Assembly: GCF_008802405.1 (NCBI RefSeq)
Contig: NZ_VZDO01000003.1
Coordinates: 295,392 to 359,391, forward strand
Direction of reading: 5' to 3'
Origin: Plantimonas leprariae
GTDB lineage: Bacteria; Pseudomonadota; Alphaproteobacteria; Rhizobiales; Rhizobiaceae
Length of the DNA stretch: 64,000 nt
Both the position numbers and the translations under genes were made by a program. Within the stretch, counting starts at the first letter, position 1. Each line of letters starts with the position of its first letter. Below the pieces are notes generated by a model. It was given only the letters and a program-made list of their open reading frames with translations, had not been told where the DNA came from and did not search any database. Below are positions 27,829 to 35,679 of the stretch, in pieces.

Positions 27829-28305
27829 CTAGGCGGCCGCCCCCGCCACCCGGCTGCCGCCCCCCGACAAGGCGACGAGTCCCCGGCGCAGCGCATCCGG
27901 CGCGCCGGGATCGAGCTCGGCTTCGATCGCCTCGTGCGTTTCGCGCCAGATCGGCGTCGCTGCCGCCAAGAGCGCCCGCCCCGCGTCGGTGAGCGTGAGA
28001 CGCCGCGCCCGCCCGTCCGGCTTCACCGTCAGCAGGCCGCGCCGCTCCAGCGGTTTCAGGTTCGCGGTCAGCGTCGTGCGGTCCATCGCGAGCAGCTCGG
28101 CGACCGAGCCGATCGTCGGCGGCGCGGGACGGTTCAGCGACATCAGCAGCGAGAACTGCCCGCTCTTCAGGCCGACCGGGCGCAGCGCCTCGTCGAAGCG
28201 CCGCGCCACGGCGCGGGCGGCGCGCTGCGCGTGCAGGCAGAGGCAATGGTCGCGGACGAAAAGGGTCGTCTCGAAGGGAACGGGCGGCACGGCAGGATCG
28301 GACAA
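27829..28305 (-). CDS. MarR-family transcriptional regulator
   Basis: A regulator of up to 158 residues with a MarR winged helix: LKSGQFSLLMSLNRPAPPTIGSVAELLAMDRTTLTANLKPLERRGLLTVKPDGRARRLTLTDAGRALL. An N-terminal helix with CLCLHAQRAARAVARRFDEAL contains two Cys, so redox sensing is possible but unproven. The longest start is TTG at 28305; a GTG five codons later is an alternative. It is divergent from the DUF899 gene, and a perfect 12-bp palindrome of MarR-operator type lies between them. Confidence 0.83.
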   Translation of the reverse strand: MSDPAVPPVPFETTLFVRDHCLCLHAQRAARAVARRFDEALRPVGLKSGQFSLLMSLNRPAPPTIGSVAELLAMDRTTLTANLKPLERRGLLTVKPDGRARRLTLTDAGRALLAAATPIWRETHEAIEAELDPGAPDALRRGLVALSGGGSRVAGAAA

Positions 28306-28326
28306 GGTTTGACAGGCAGCTAATAG

Positions 28327-28338
28327 GTTGATATCAAC
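28327..28338. promoter_or_regulatory. MarR-type operator palindrome
   Basis: GTTGATATCAAC is a perfect 12-bp palindrome containing TTGATATCAA, a core seen in many MarR-family operators. It lies in the 88-bp gap between the divergent MarR and DUF899 genes, set in locally AT-rich DNA (AATAGGTTGATATCAACATA), where both promoters are expected. Confidence 0.65.
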
Positions 28339-28393
28339 ATAACACGACGTGCGGGTTCGCGCCAGCGGCCCGCCCCTTCTCGGGAGGTACGGG

Positions 28394-29092
28394 ATGTCGC
28401 AGGACGCGTTGAAACCCGCAGCGGAACTCGCCGCGGCGAGCCCGGCCCGTTTCCCGAACGAGAGCGCCGACTATCGCGCGGCGCGCACCGCCCTCCTCGC
28501 CGAGGAGATCGAGCTCCGCCGCCACATCGCCCGCGTCGCGAAACAGCGACGGGCGCTGCCGCCCGGCGGCGAGATCGCGGCGGACTACCGGTTCGAGGGC
28601 GAGAACGGTCCGACGACCTTGTCCGCGCTGTTCGGGGACAAGGACACGCTGATCGTCTACTCGCTGATGTACGGGCCGCAGCGGCAGCGGGCCTGCCCGA
28701 TGTGCACCGCGCAGCTTTCCGCCTGGGACGGCGAGGCGCGGCATATCGAGAAGCGCGTCGCGCTGGCCGTGGTCGCCCGCTCGCCGGCGAAACGCATCCT
28801 CGCCTTCGGCCGCGAGCGCGGCTGGCGGAACCTGAAGCTCTATTCCGACCCGTCCGGCGACTTCACCGCCGACTATGTCGGCGAGCGCGACGCGGACTGG
28901 CCGGCCTATACGGTGTTCCGCAAGGACGGGGACGGCCGCATCCGGCATTTCTACAGCTCCGAAGGCGGGCCGGAAGTCGCCGATCCCGGCCAGGATCCGC
29001 ACAACGCCCCGGACATGAACCCGCTCTGGATCCTGCTCGACACGACGCCGGGTGGCCGCGGCGCGGACTGGTATCCGCGGCTCGACGACTGA
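28394..29092 (+). CDS. DUF899 family thioredoxin-like protein
   Basis: A 232-residue protein of the DUF899 family, distant relatives of AhpC/thioredoxin. Recognisable parts are LRRHIARVAKQRRALPPGGEI, TLSALFGDKDTLIVYSLMYGPQRQRACPMCTAQLSAWDG with a CPMC dithiol, LYSDPSGDFTADYVG, and the C-terminal MNPLWILLDTTPGGRGADWYPRLD. GGGAGG precedes ATG 28394. It heads a short run with the DUF1428 and VOC genes and is probably controlled by the divergent MarR protein. The activity is not known; a detoxification or redox role is inferred from fold and context. Confidence 0.87.
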   Translation: MSQDALKPAAELAAASPARFPNESADYRAARTALLAEEIELRRHIARVAKQRRALPPGGEIAADYRFEGENGPTTLSALFGDKDTLIVYSLMYGPQRQRACPMCTAQLSAWDGEARHIEKRVALAVVARSPAKRILAFGRERGWRNLKLYSDPSGDFTADYVGERDADWPAYTVFRKDGDGRIRHFYSSEGGPEVADPGQDPHNAPDMNPLWILLDTTPGGRGADWYPRLDD

Positions 29093-29119
29093 GTTCAAGC
29101 CAGAAACGGAGAGAAGTCC

Positions 29120-29482
29120 ATGCCTTACGTCGACGGCTTCGTCGCGGCCGTGCCGAACGCCAACAAGGAGAAATACCGCGAGCACGCCGCCGCGGTGCTC
29201 CCGTCCTTCCTGAAGCACGGCGCGGTCCGCTGCGTCGAATGCTGGGGCGACGACGTGCCGAAGGGCGAGGTCACGGACTTCCGCCGTTCCGTCCAGGCGA
29301 AGGACGACGAGACGGTGATCTTCGCCTGGATCGAGTGGCCGGACAAGGCGACGCGCGACCGGGGAATGGCGGCCCTGATGCCGGAAATGGAAGCGATGAT
29401 GCGGGACAACCCGATGCCCTTCGACGGCAAGCGGATGATCTACGGCGGCTTCGAGTCGCTGCTCGACGAGCGGCAGGGCTGA
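29120..29482 (+). CDS. DUF1428 family protein (YbaA-like)
   Basis: A 120-residue protein of the dimeric alpha-beta-barrel DUF1428 family: MPYVDGFVAAVPNANKEKYREHAA, RCVECWGDDVPKGEVTDFRRSVQAKDDETVIFAWIEWPDKATRDRGM, and PFDGKRMIYGGFESLL. The function is uncharacterised. It has an AGAGAAG site before the ATG, lies 27 bp after the DUF899 gene and 4 bp before the VOC gene. DUF899, DUF1428 and VOC genes are frequent neighbours in proteobacteria, often under a small regulator, which supports a shared transcript. Confidence 0.9.
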   Translation: MPYVDGFVAAVPNANKEKYREHAAAVLPSFLKHGAVRCVECWGDDVPKGEVTDFRRSVQAKDDETVIFAWIEWPDKATRDRGMAALMPEMEAMMRDNPMPFDGKRMIYGGFESLLDERQG

Positions 29483-29486
29483 ACCG

Positions 29487-30260
29487 ATGGCGAACGGGCA
29501 CGGCGCGCCGATCTGGTACGAACTCGTCTCCGACGATCCGGGCGCCGCCGAGCGCTTCTACGGCCCGATCCTCGGCTGGCGATTCAGCCGGCCGCCCGGC
29601 GGGCTCGACCGCGACTACCGCGTCTTCGAGGCGGCGGACGGCACCGCCATCGGCGGCCTGATGCGTCGGCCGGACGGCATGGCGATGCCGCCCGCCTGGC
29701 TGTTCTACGTCGCGGTCGACGACGTCGACGACGCGGCGAAACGGATCGCGGCCGCCGGCGGCGAGGTGCATCTCGGCCCGATGGATATCCCCGACGTCGG
29801 CCGTTTCGCCTTCGCGAGCGACCCCGAGGGCGCGCCATTCTACGTGATGCGGGCTTCCCGCGACGAGCCGAGCCGCGCCTTCGGCATGGCGGACGGCCAC
29901 GGCTCGTGGAACGAACTCGTCACCGCCGACCAGGGCGCTTCGTTGCGCTTCTACGGCGACCTCTTCGGCTGGCGGAAGGGAGATGCCATGCCGATGGGCG
30001 CGGCGGGCGACTACACCTTCCTGCATCGGGGCGAACCGATGGTCGGGGCGATGATGGACAGGACGGCGGACGATCGGCGCTCCGCCTGGCGCTTCTATTT
30101 CCACGTGCCGGACATCGACCGCGCCGCGCGCGAGGCGGAGGCCGGCGGCGGGCGGATCGTCCATCCGCCGATGGAGATCCCCGGCGGCGAATACGCCTCC
30201 CAGATCGACGATCCGGAAGGCGCGCGCGTCGGCTTCGTCGGACCCCGCCTTGCCGCCTGA
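29487..30260 (+). CDS. Double-domain VOC (glyoxalase/bleomycin resistance-like) protein
   Basis: A 257-residue protein with two tandem vicinal-oxygen-chelate modules. Module one (about 5-120) starts GAPIWYELVSDDPGAAERFYGPILGWRF; module two (about 135-255) starts GSWNELVTADQGASLRFYGDLFGWRKGD and ends GGEYASQIDDPEGARVGFVGP. Each has the beta-alpha-beta-beta-beta layout used for metal-dependent lyases, dioxygenases or binding proteins. The substrate is unknown. It ends the probable MarR-controlled run and converges on asd. Confidence 0.88.
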   Translation: MANGHGAPIWYELVSDDPGAAERFYGPILGWRFSRPPGGLDRDYRVFEAADGTAIGGLMRRPDGMAMPPAWLFYVAVDDVDDAAKRIAAAGGEVHLGPMDIPDVGRFAFASDPEGAPFYVMRASRDEPSRAFGMADGHGSWNELVTADQGASLRFYGDLFGWRKGDAMPMGAAGDYTFLHRGEPMVGAMMDRTADDRRSAWRFYFHVPDIDRAAREAEAGGGRIVHPPMEIPGGEYASQIDDPEGARVGFVGPRLAA

Positions 30261-30278
30261 CGGGAATGGCGGGCGGCG

Positions 30279-31310
30279 TCAGGCGGCCCGCTTCGCTCCG
30301 AGCAGGCCGCGGTTGACGAGGAGCTCGGCGATCTGCACGGCGTTCAGCGCCGCGCCCTTCCGCAGGTTGTCGGCGACGATCCACATCGACAGGCCGTTCT
30401 CCAGCGTGATGTCCTCGCGGATGCGGCTGATATAGGTCGCGTCCTCGCCCGCCGCCTCGTGCGGGGTGATGTAGCCGCCGTTCTCCGGCTTGTCGACGAC
30501 GAGGCAGCCGGGCGCCTCGCGCAGGATGGCGCGCGCCTCGTCCGCCGTGATCGGCTCTTCGAACTCGATGTTGACGGCCTCCGAATGTCCGATGAACACC
30601 GGCACGCGCACCGCCGTGCAGGACACCTTGATCTTCGGGTCGAGGATCTTCTTGGTTTCCGCCATCACCTTCCATTCCTCCTTGGTCGAGCCGTCCTCCA
30701 TGAAGACGTCGATATGGGGAATGACGTTGAAGGCAATGCGCTTGGTAAACTTCTTGGCCTCCACCGGATCGGACACGAAGACGGCGCGCGACTGCTGGAA
30801 GAGCTCGTCCATGCCCTCCTTGCCGGCGCCCGACACCGACTGGTAGGTCGCGACGACGATGCGCCTGATCCGCGCCTTGTCGTGCAGGGGTTTGAGCGCC
30901 ACCACGAGCTGGGCGGTGGAGCAGTTCGGGTTGGCGATGATGTACTTCCGGGTGAAGCCCTTCACCGCGTCGGCGTTCACTTCCGGCACCACCAGCGGCA
31001 CGTCGGCGTCGTAGCGCCAGGCCGAGGAGTTGTCGATCACGACGCAGCCCTGTTGGCCGATGCGCGGCGACCACTGCTTGGAAATCTCGCCGCCCGCCGA
31101 CATCAGGCAGATGTCGATGCCGGAGAAGTCGAAATTGTCGAGGGCCTGGACCTTCAGCGTCCTGTCGCCGAAGGCGACCTCGGTGCCCTGGCTGCGGCGC
31201 GAGGCGAGCGGCACCACCTCGTCGGCCGGGAAGCCGCGCTCGTCGAGGATGTTCAGCATCTCGCGCCCGACATTGCCGGTCGCGCCGACGACGGCGATCT
31301 TGTACCCCAT
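30279..31310 (-). CDS. asd: Aspartate-semialdehyde dehydrogenase
   Basis: A 343-residue enzyme reducing beta-aspartyl phosphate to aspartate semialdehyde, the branch point to lysine/diaminopimelate, threonine and methionine. The NADP motif is VVGATGNVGREML (residues 8-20). The catalytic Cys130 lies in IIANPNCSTAQL. SVSGAGKEGMDEL, IPHIDVF and the active-site His/Arg region CTAVRVPVFIGHSEAVNIEF are all as expected. Length is typical of the short (Gram-positive/alphaproteobacterial) type. In rhizobia asd lies near leuB, as here. Confidence 0.97.
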   Translation of the reverse strand: MGYKIAVVGATGNVGREMLNILDERGFPADEVVPLASRRSQGTEVAFGDRTLKVQALDNFDFSGIDICLMSAGGEISKQWSPRIGQQGCVVIDNSSAWRYDADVPLVVPEVNADAVKGFTRKYIIANPNCSTAQLVVALKPLHDKARIRRIVVATYQSVSGAGKEGMDELFQQSRAVFVSDPVEAKKFTKRIAFNVIPHIDVFMEDGSTKEEWKVMAETKKILDPKIKVSCTAVRVPVFIGHSEAVNIEFEEPITADEARAILREAPGCLVVDKPENGGYITPHEAAGEDATYISRIREDITLENGLSMWIVADNLRKGAALNAVQIAELLVNRGLLGAKRAA

Positions 31311-31567
31311 TTCAGCCCTGCCTTCCGTCTCCCGAATGTGCGGCCACGCGCCTCGCCCGCCCCGGGGAGACTGGCGGGGCGGCGGTTCAGGCGATCGTAA
31401 TGGTTTTCGGGGTCGGGCGCGTCGTCATGGCGCGAGGGTATGGGGGGCGGACCTGCGCAAGTCAATTCCCCGGAACCAGGGAGCCGGCAGAGGAAGGCCG
31501 GCGCGCGAAAGCGGCCGGAGAGCGAAAAGCCCTCCGGCCTTTGCATCTTCGCGGGGTCGGCGCGCGC
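31311..31567. other. Region upstream of asd
   Basis: This 257-bp stretch lies before asd and contains its promoter region plus the stem-loop at 31513-31539. I see no convincing gene in it; frames here are short and lack ribosome-binding sites. Confidence 0.4.
31513..31539 (-). terminator. Stem-loop after the 31-residue protein gene
   Basis: GGCCGGAG (31513-31520) pairs with CTCCGGCC (31532-31539) around an 11-base loop. On the minus strand it runs into GCTTTCGC, on the plus strand into TTTGC. It lies 28 bp past the small gene's stop and would also separate it from asd. Confidence 0.6.
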
Positions 31568-31663
31568 TCAGGCGCGGCGCATCGGCTCGCGCTCGTCGCG
31601 CCGGTCTAGGAACTTCTTGGCGATCCAACCGACGATGATGGCCTTCAGGATTCCGCGGATCAT
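31568..31663 (-). CDS. 31-residue amphipathic/membrane small protein
   Basis: A very short gene, easily missed. It encodes MIRGILKAIIVGWIAKKF followed by LDRRDEREPMRRA. A strong AGGAG lies 9 bases before the ATG and a terminator-like stem-loop follows. The hydrophobic first half with a strongly charged tail is the profile of small inner-membrane proteins. I do not know a named family. It sits between asd and the divergent MHS transporter. Confidence 0.6.
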   Translation of the reverse strand: MIRGILKAIIVGWIAKKFLDRRDEREPMRRA

Positions 31664-31879
31664 GGATGTCGCTCCTCGTATTCAGATCGAAAAGCGCAAT
31701 GCGCTAGGGGGGCGAAGGGTTGCGGTTATCCACGGCGGTTCACGCGCCTTTGCGCGCGGGCGCCGAGATTTCGTTGGAATTGTGGCGAAGAACACGTAAC
31801 GATAGCTCGGTCGAGGCGCGCGAGGAGGCGCGGCTCGGGCGGGCGGGCAGCCATCCGCGGCGTTTCGGGAGGAGGAAGA

Positions 31880-33544
31880 ATGGCGACGGTCACACCGGCC
31901 TACGGGGAAGAGCGCGGCATGACGCGCGAGGAAAGGAAGGTCATCTTCGCCTCCTCGCTCGGCACCGTGTTCGAATGGTACGATTTCTATCTGGCGGGCT
32001 CGCTCGCGATCGAGATCGGCAAGAACTTCCTCGGCGGCGTCAATCCGACCGCCTCCCTGATCTTCACGCTGCTGATCTTCGCGGTCGGCTTCGCGGTGCG
32101 CCCGTTCGGCGCGATCGTGTTCGGCCGGCTCGGGGATCTCGCGGGCCGGAAATACACCTTCCTCGTCACCATCCTGATCATGGGCGCCTCGACCTTCCTG
32201 GTCGGCCTGCTGCCCGGCTACGCCACGATCGGCATCTGGGCGCCGATCCTCTTCGTCTTCCTGCGCGTCCTGCAGGGCCTCGCGCTCGGCGGCGAATACG
32301 GCGGGGCGGCGACCTACGTCGCCGAGCACGCGCCGGCCGGCCGGCGCGGCTTCTACACGAGCTTCATCCAGACCACCGCGACGCTCGGCCTGTTCCTGTC
32401 GCTGATCGTGATCCTCCTCGTCCGCCAGACGATGAGCCCGGAGGATTTCGCCGCCTGGGGCTGGCGCATCCCCTTCCTCCTGTCGATCGTGCTCCTCGGC
32501 ATCTCGGTCTGGATCCGGATGCAGCTCCATGAATCGCCGCTGTTCGCGAAGATGAAGGCGGAAGGCAAGGGCTCGACGTCGCCGCTTCGCGAATCCTTCG
32601 GGCAGTGGGGCAACCTGAAGATCGTGCTGCTCGCGCTCTTCGGCGTCGCGATGGGCCAGGCCGTCGTCTGGTATGCCGGGCAGTTCTACGCGCTGATCTT
32701 CCTCAAGAGCACGCTCCGGATCGAGGGCATGACCGCCGAGATCTACGTCGCGATCGCCCTGGCGCTCGCGACGCCGTGCTTCCTGTTCTTCGGCTGGCTG
32801 TCGGACCGGATCGGGAGGAAGCCCATCATCCTCACCGGCTGCGTCCTCGCCTGCGTCACCTACTTCCCGATCTTCGGGGCGCTGACGCACTACGGCAACC
32901 CGGCGCTGTTCGAGGCTCGAAGCTCGAACCCGGTGACGGTCGCGGCGAACCCCGCCGACTGCTCGGTGCAGTTCAACCCGTTCGGGGCGGGCGTCATCAA
33001 GTTCACCAGTCCCTGCGACGTCGCGACGGCGGCGCTGACCTCGCGCGGCGTGCCCTATGCAAAGGTCGACGGTCCGGCGGGCGCGGCGACCGTTTCGGTC
33101 GGGCAGACGCAGATCCAGGCCTATGACGGCACCGCGCCCGACGCCGCGGCGCAGAAGACCGCCTTCGACAAGCAGCTCGGCGACACCTTGACCGCCGCCG
33201 GCTACGCAGCGAAGGCGGACCCCGCGCGCATCAACGCCCCGGCGGTGATCGGCCTCCTGTTCATCCTCGTCCTCTACGTCACGATGGTCTACGGGCCGAT
33301 CGCGGCGATGCTGGTGGAGATGTTCCCGACCCGCATCCGCTACACCTCGATGTCGCTGCCCTACCACGTCGCCAACGGCTGGTTCGGCGGCTTCCTGCCG
33401 GCGAGCGCGACGGCGATCGTGGCGGCGACCGGCGATATCTATGCCGGCCTCTGGTACCCAATCGTCTTCGCCGCGATCACGGTCCTGATCGGCATCCTCT
33501 TCGTGCGCGAGCCGAAGGGGTCGGACATCGACGCCCTGGTCTGA
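31880..33544 (+). CDS. MFS transporter, metabolite:H+ symporter (MHS/ProP-like) family
   Basis: A 554-residue inner-membrane transporter. It opens with the MHS signature SSLGTVFEWYDFYLAGSLA and has the family loop motifs GRLGDLAGRKYTFLVT, LRVLQGLALGGEYGGAATYVAEHAP and GWLSDRIGRKPIILTG. About twelve membrane helices are visible. Compared with ProP (about 500) it is longer because of roughly 110 residues (about 345-455) inserted in one loop, containing two Cys. The C-terminal half resumes with IAAMLVEMFPTRIRYTSMSLPYHVANGWFGGFLPA. Substrates of this kind of transporter are small organic acids or osmolytes; which one is not evident. GGGAGGAGG precedes the ATG and a strong terminator follows. Confidence 0.9.
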   Translation: MATVTPAYGEERGMTREERKVIFASSLGTVFEWYDFYLAGSLAIEIGKNFLGGVNPTASLIFTLLIFAVGFAVRPFGAIVFGRLGDLAGRKYTFLVTILIMGASTFLVGLLPGYATIGIWAPILFVFLRVLQGLALGGEYGGAATYVAEHAPAGRRGFYTSFIQTTATLGLFLSLIVILLVRQTMSPEDFAAWGWRIPFLLSIVLLGISVWIRMQLHESPLFAKMKAEGKGSTSPLRESFGQWGNLKIVLLALFGVAMGQAVVWYAGQFYALIFLKSTLRIEGMTAEIYVAIALALATPCFLFFGWLSDRIGRKPIILTGCVLACVTYFPIFGALTHYGNPALFEARSSNPVTVAANPADCSVQFNPFGAGVIKFTSPCDVATAALTSRGVPYAKVDGPAGAATVSVGQTQIQAYDGTAPDAAAQKTAFDKQLGDTLTAAGYAAKADPARINAPAVIGLLFILVLYVTMVYGPIAAMLVEMFPTRIRYTSMSLPYHVANGWFGGFLPASATAIVAATGDIYAGLWYPIVFAAITVLIGILFVREPKGSDIDALV

Positions 33545-33562
33545 GGACTCCAGCCCACGGCA

Positions 33563-33598
33563 CGAAGGCCGCCGGAGCGAAACCTCCGGCGGCCTTCG
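33563..33598 (+). terminator. Terminator after the MHS transporter
   Basis: A perfect 15-bp stem, CGAAGGCCGCCGGAG (33563-33577) with 33584-33598, around a 6-base loop. It starts 19 bp after the stop codon. It lacks a long T-run but is by far the strongest hairpin nearby. Confidence 0.7.
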
Positions 33599-33662
33599 CA
33601 TATCCTGAGCAGGGAGGCGCTGGGGCGATCGAATCCAACTCGAGAAGGATGGCTGCGCTGGA

Positions 33663-33971
33663 TCAGGCGGCCCCCTGCTCTTCCGATCGCGGCGTGATGG
33701 CTTCCAGTTCGCCGGCCAGCGTCCGCGCGCCGGTCTCCAGCTCGTAGGCGTGCTGGAAATTCGTCCAGAACTGCTGCCTGGTGCCGAAGTAGCGTCCGAG
33801 GCGCAACGCCGTATCCGAGGAAATTCCGACCTCCTTCTTCACGATGCGCTCGATGCGGGTGCGCGGCAGGCTGAGCCGCCTGGCGAGGCTGCCGGCGCTC
33901 AATCCCAGCGGAACCAGGTATTCCTCGCGCAGGTATTCGCCGGGGTGGATGGGGCGGGCGAAGCTCGGCAC
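33663..33971 (-). CDS. higA: HigA-family antitoxin
   Basis: A 102-residue antitoxin with the HigA opening RPIHPGEYLREEYLVPLGLSAGSLARRLSLPRTRIERIVKKEVGISSDTALRLGRYFGTRQQFWTNFQHAYEL, an XRE helix-turn-helix followed by the usual FWxNxQ segment. It neutralises the adjacent HigB and, with it, represses the operon. It starts with GTG because the frame upstream is closed by a stop shared with the end of higB. HigB lies 15 bp upstream on the same strand, the reverse of the usual antitoxin-first order but normal for hig loci. Confidence 0.9.
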   Translation of the reverse strand: MPSFARPIHPGEYLREEYLVPLGLSAGSLARRLSLPRTRIERIVKKEVGISSDTALRLGRYFGTRQQFWTNFQHAYELETGARTLAGELEAITPRSEEQGAA

Positions 33972-33986
33972 CGGCGCGTCTCCATC

Positions 33987-34268
33987 TCAATGGTAATCGA
34001 CGATCTCCACGTCTCCCGCGCCGGCTTCGGTCCAGCGAAAGCAGTTTCGCCACTGATCGTTGATGCGGATCGAATGCTGCCCACGCCGATCCCCCCTCAA
34101 TGCCTCCAACCGGTTTCCGGGCGGCGAGCGCCGATCCTCCAGGACGGCGGCGTTGCCGACGGCGCGCAAACGACGCTCCGCGCTCGCCACGAGATTGGAC
34201 GGGAAGCCCTTCGGCGCCCGTCCGGCGGCGATCGCCTCGACGAGCCTGCCTCTGGTCGAGAGGATCAA
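33987..34268 (-). CDS. higB: HigB-family toxin (RelE/ParE superfamily)
   Basis: A 93-residue mRNA-interferase-type toxin. The C-terminal half is diagnostic: GNRLEALRGDRRGQHSIRINDQWRNCFRWTEAGAGDVEIVDYH. HigB cleaves mRNA at the ribosome. The only workable start is TTG (codons MILSTRGRL...), because a stop lies eight codons upstream; this gives the standard 92-93-residue size. One position usually Ile/Leu is Asn (QWRNC), possibly harmless. The gene lies 39 bp behind leuB on the same strand, with a palindromic operator in the gap. Confidence 0.85.
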   Translation of the reverse strand: MILSTRGRLVEAIAAGRAPKGFPSNLVASAERRLRAVGNAAVLEDRRSPPGNRLEALRGDRRGQHSIRINDQWRNCFRWTEAGAGDVEIVDYH

Positions 34269-34286
34269 CCGGCGACCGCCATCGAA

Positions 34287-34303
34287 GTATCAGACGATGA
34301 TAC
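34287..34303. promoter_or_regulatory. Palindromic operator before higB
   Basis: GTATCA-GACGA-TGATAC is a perfect 6-bp inverted repeat with a 5-bp spacer, starting 18 bp upstream of the higB TTG. HigA dimers bind palindromes of this size and position in other hig operons, so autoregulation is likely. It occupies nearly all of the short leuB-higB gap. Confidence 0.7.
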
Positions 34304-34307
34304 AAAT

Positions 34308-35420
34308 TCAACCGGCGAGCCGCTCCCGGTACGCCGCCGCCACCGCGTCGCCCATCTCGGCCGTGCCGACCTCGCGGCAGCCCGGCGCCATGATGTCCGG
34401 CGTGCGGATGCCACTGTCCAGCACCTCTGCCACCGCCGCTTCCAGCGCGTCGGCTTGCGTGACCATGCCGAACGAATAGCGCAGGCACATGGCGAGCGAG
34501 GCGATCATCGCGATCGGGTTGGCGACGCCCTTCCCCGCGATGTCCGGGGCCGAGCCGTGGACGGGCTCGTACATGGCGCGGCGCTTGCCCGTCGTCTCGT
34601 CGGGCGCGCCCAGCGAGGCCGAGGGCAGCATGCCGAGCGAGCCGGTCAGCATGGCGGCGACGTCGGACAGCATGTCGCCGAAGAGATTGTCCGTCACGAT
34701 CACGTCGAACTGCTTCGGGTTCCGCACGAGCTGCATGCCGCCGGCATCCGCCAGCATGTGGTCGAGCGCGACGTCGGGATAGTCCTTGCCGGTTCGCGTC
34801 ACCACCTCGTTCCACAGGACGCCGGACTTCATGACGTTGCGCTTCTCCATGCTGGTGACGCGCCCCTTGCGGGTTTTCGCCAGCTCGAAGGCGACGCGGG
34901 CGATGCGCTCGATCTCGAACGTGTCGTAGACCTGCGTGTCGACGGCGCGTTTCTGGCCGTTGCCGAGATCCGTGATCGTCTTCGGCTCGCCGAAATAGAC
35001 GCCGCCGGTGAGCTCGCGCACGATCAGGATGTCGAGCCCGTCGACGAGCTCGCGCTTCAGCGAGGAGGCGTCGGCCAGCGCCGGATAGCAGATGGCGGGC
35101 CGAAGGTTCGCGAAGAGCTGCAGTTCCTTGCGCAGCCGCAGGAGCCCGGCCTCGGGCCGCACCTCGTAGGGCACGCCGTCCCATTTCGGGCCGCCGACCG
35201 CGCCGAAGAGCACGGCGTCGGCGGCGAGCGCGTGGCCCATGTCCTCGTCCGAGATCGCGGCGCCGTGCGCATCCACCGCCGCGCCGCCGACGAGGCCGCT
35301 TCGCGTCTCGAAACCCCCGCCCCGCTCGTTGAGGATCGGGATCAGCTTCTCGACCTCGCGCATGGCCTCGGGGCCGATGCCGTCGCCGGGAAGCAGGAAC
35401 AGGGTGCGGGCCGCCGCCAT
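34308..35420 (-). CDS. leuB: 3-isopropylmalate dehydrogenase
   Basis: A 370-residue NAD-dependent enzyme of leucine biosynthesis, oxidising and decarboxylating 3-isopropylmalate. Visible landmarks: [12 protein letters not shown], the substrate-binding [15 protein letters not shown] and [13 protein letters not shown], the catalytic [16 protein letters not shown] and [12 protein letters not shown], metal-binding [28 protein letters not shown], and the NAD-binding [22 protein letters not shown] 35420 ([14 protein letters not shown]) is canonical. leuD is 1.4 kb upstream on the same strand, separated by the opposing MscS-like gene; leuC is not in the window. Confidence 0.97.
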   Translation of the reverse strand: MAAARTLFLLPGDGIGPEAMREVEKLIPILNERGGGFETRSGLVGGAAVDAHGAAISDEDMGHALAADAVLFGAVGGPKWDGVPYEVRPEAGLLRLRKELQLFANLRPAICYPALADASSLKRELVDGLDILIVRELTGGVYFGEPKTITDLGNGQKRAVDTQVYDTFEIERIARVAFELAKTRKGRVTSMEKRNVMKSGVLWNEVVTRTGKDYPDVALDHMLADAGGMQLVRNPKQFDVIVTDNLFGDMLSDVAAMLTGSLGMLPSASLGAPDETTGKRRAMYEPVHGSAPDIAGKGVANPIAMIASLAMCLRYSFGMVTQADALEAAVAEVLDSGIRTPDIMAPGCREVGTAEMGDAVAAAYRERLAG

Positions 35421-35679
35421 GACGAATTCTCTCTCCGTGTTACGCCGCGTTTCCGTAGAGCCCGGCAGCCCGGGGGGCAAGCCGCCCGATTCACCTCTGC
35501 GACGCGCAACTCCTTGAGAATGCCTGAAAACGGCCACGATTGCGCAAGGCTTTCTTAAGCCTCGAAGCGGATAACCGGGACATACGAACGACGATGCCGG
35601 CTCCAAGCGAAGGCGATGATTTCGAACCCGAAATCGTCGCCGGTCGCGGCCGGCGGCGTCGGTCCGACCGCCCGACGAC

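Noticed and set aside
31724..31732. DnaA box-like TTATCCACG
   Set aside because: A single site with a mismatch in the last base and no cluster of similar sites or AT-rich unwinding region; not evidence of oriC within the window.
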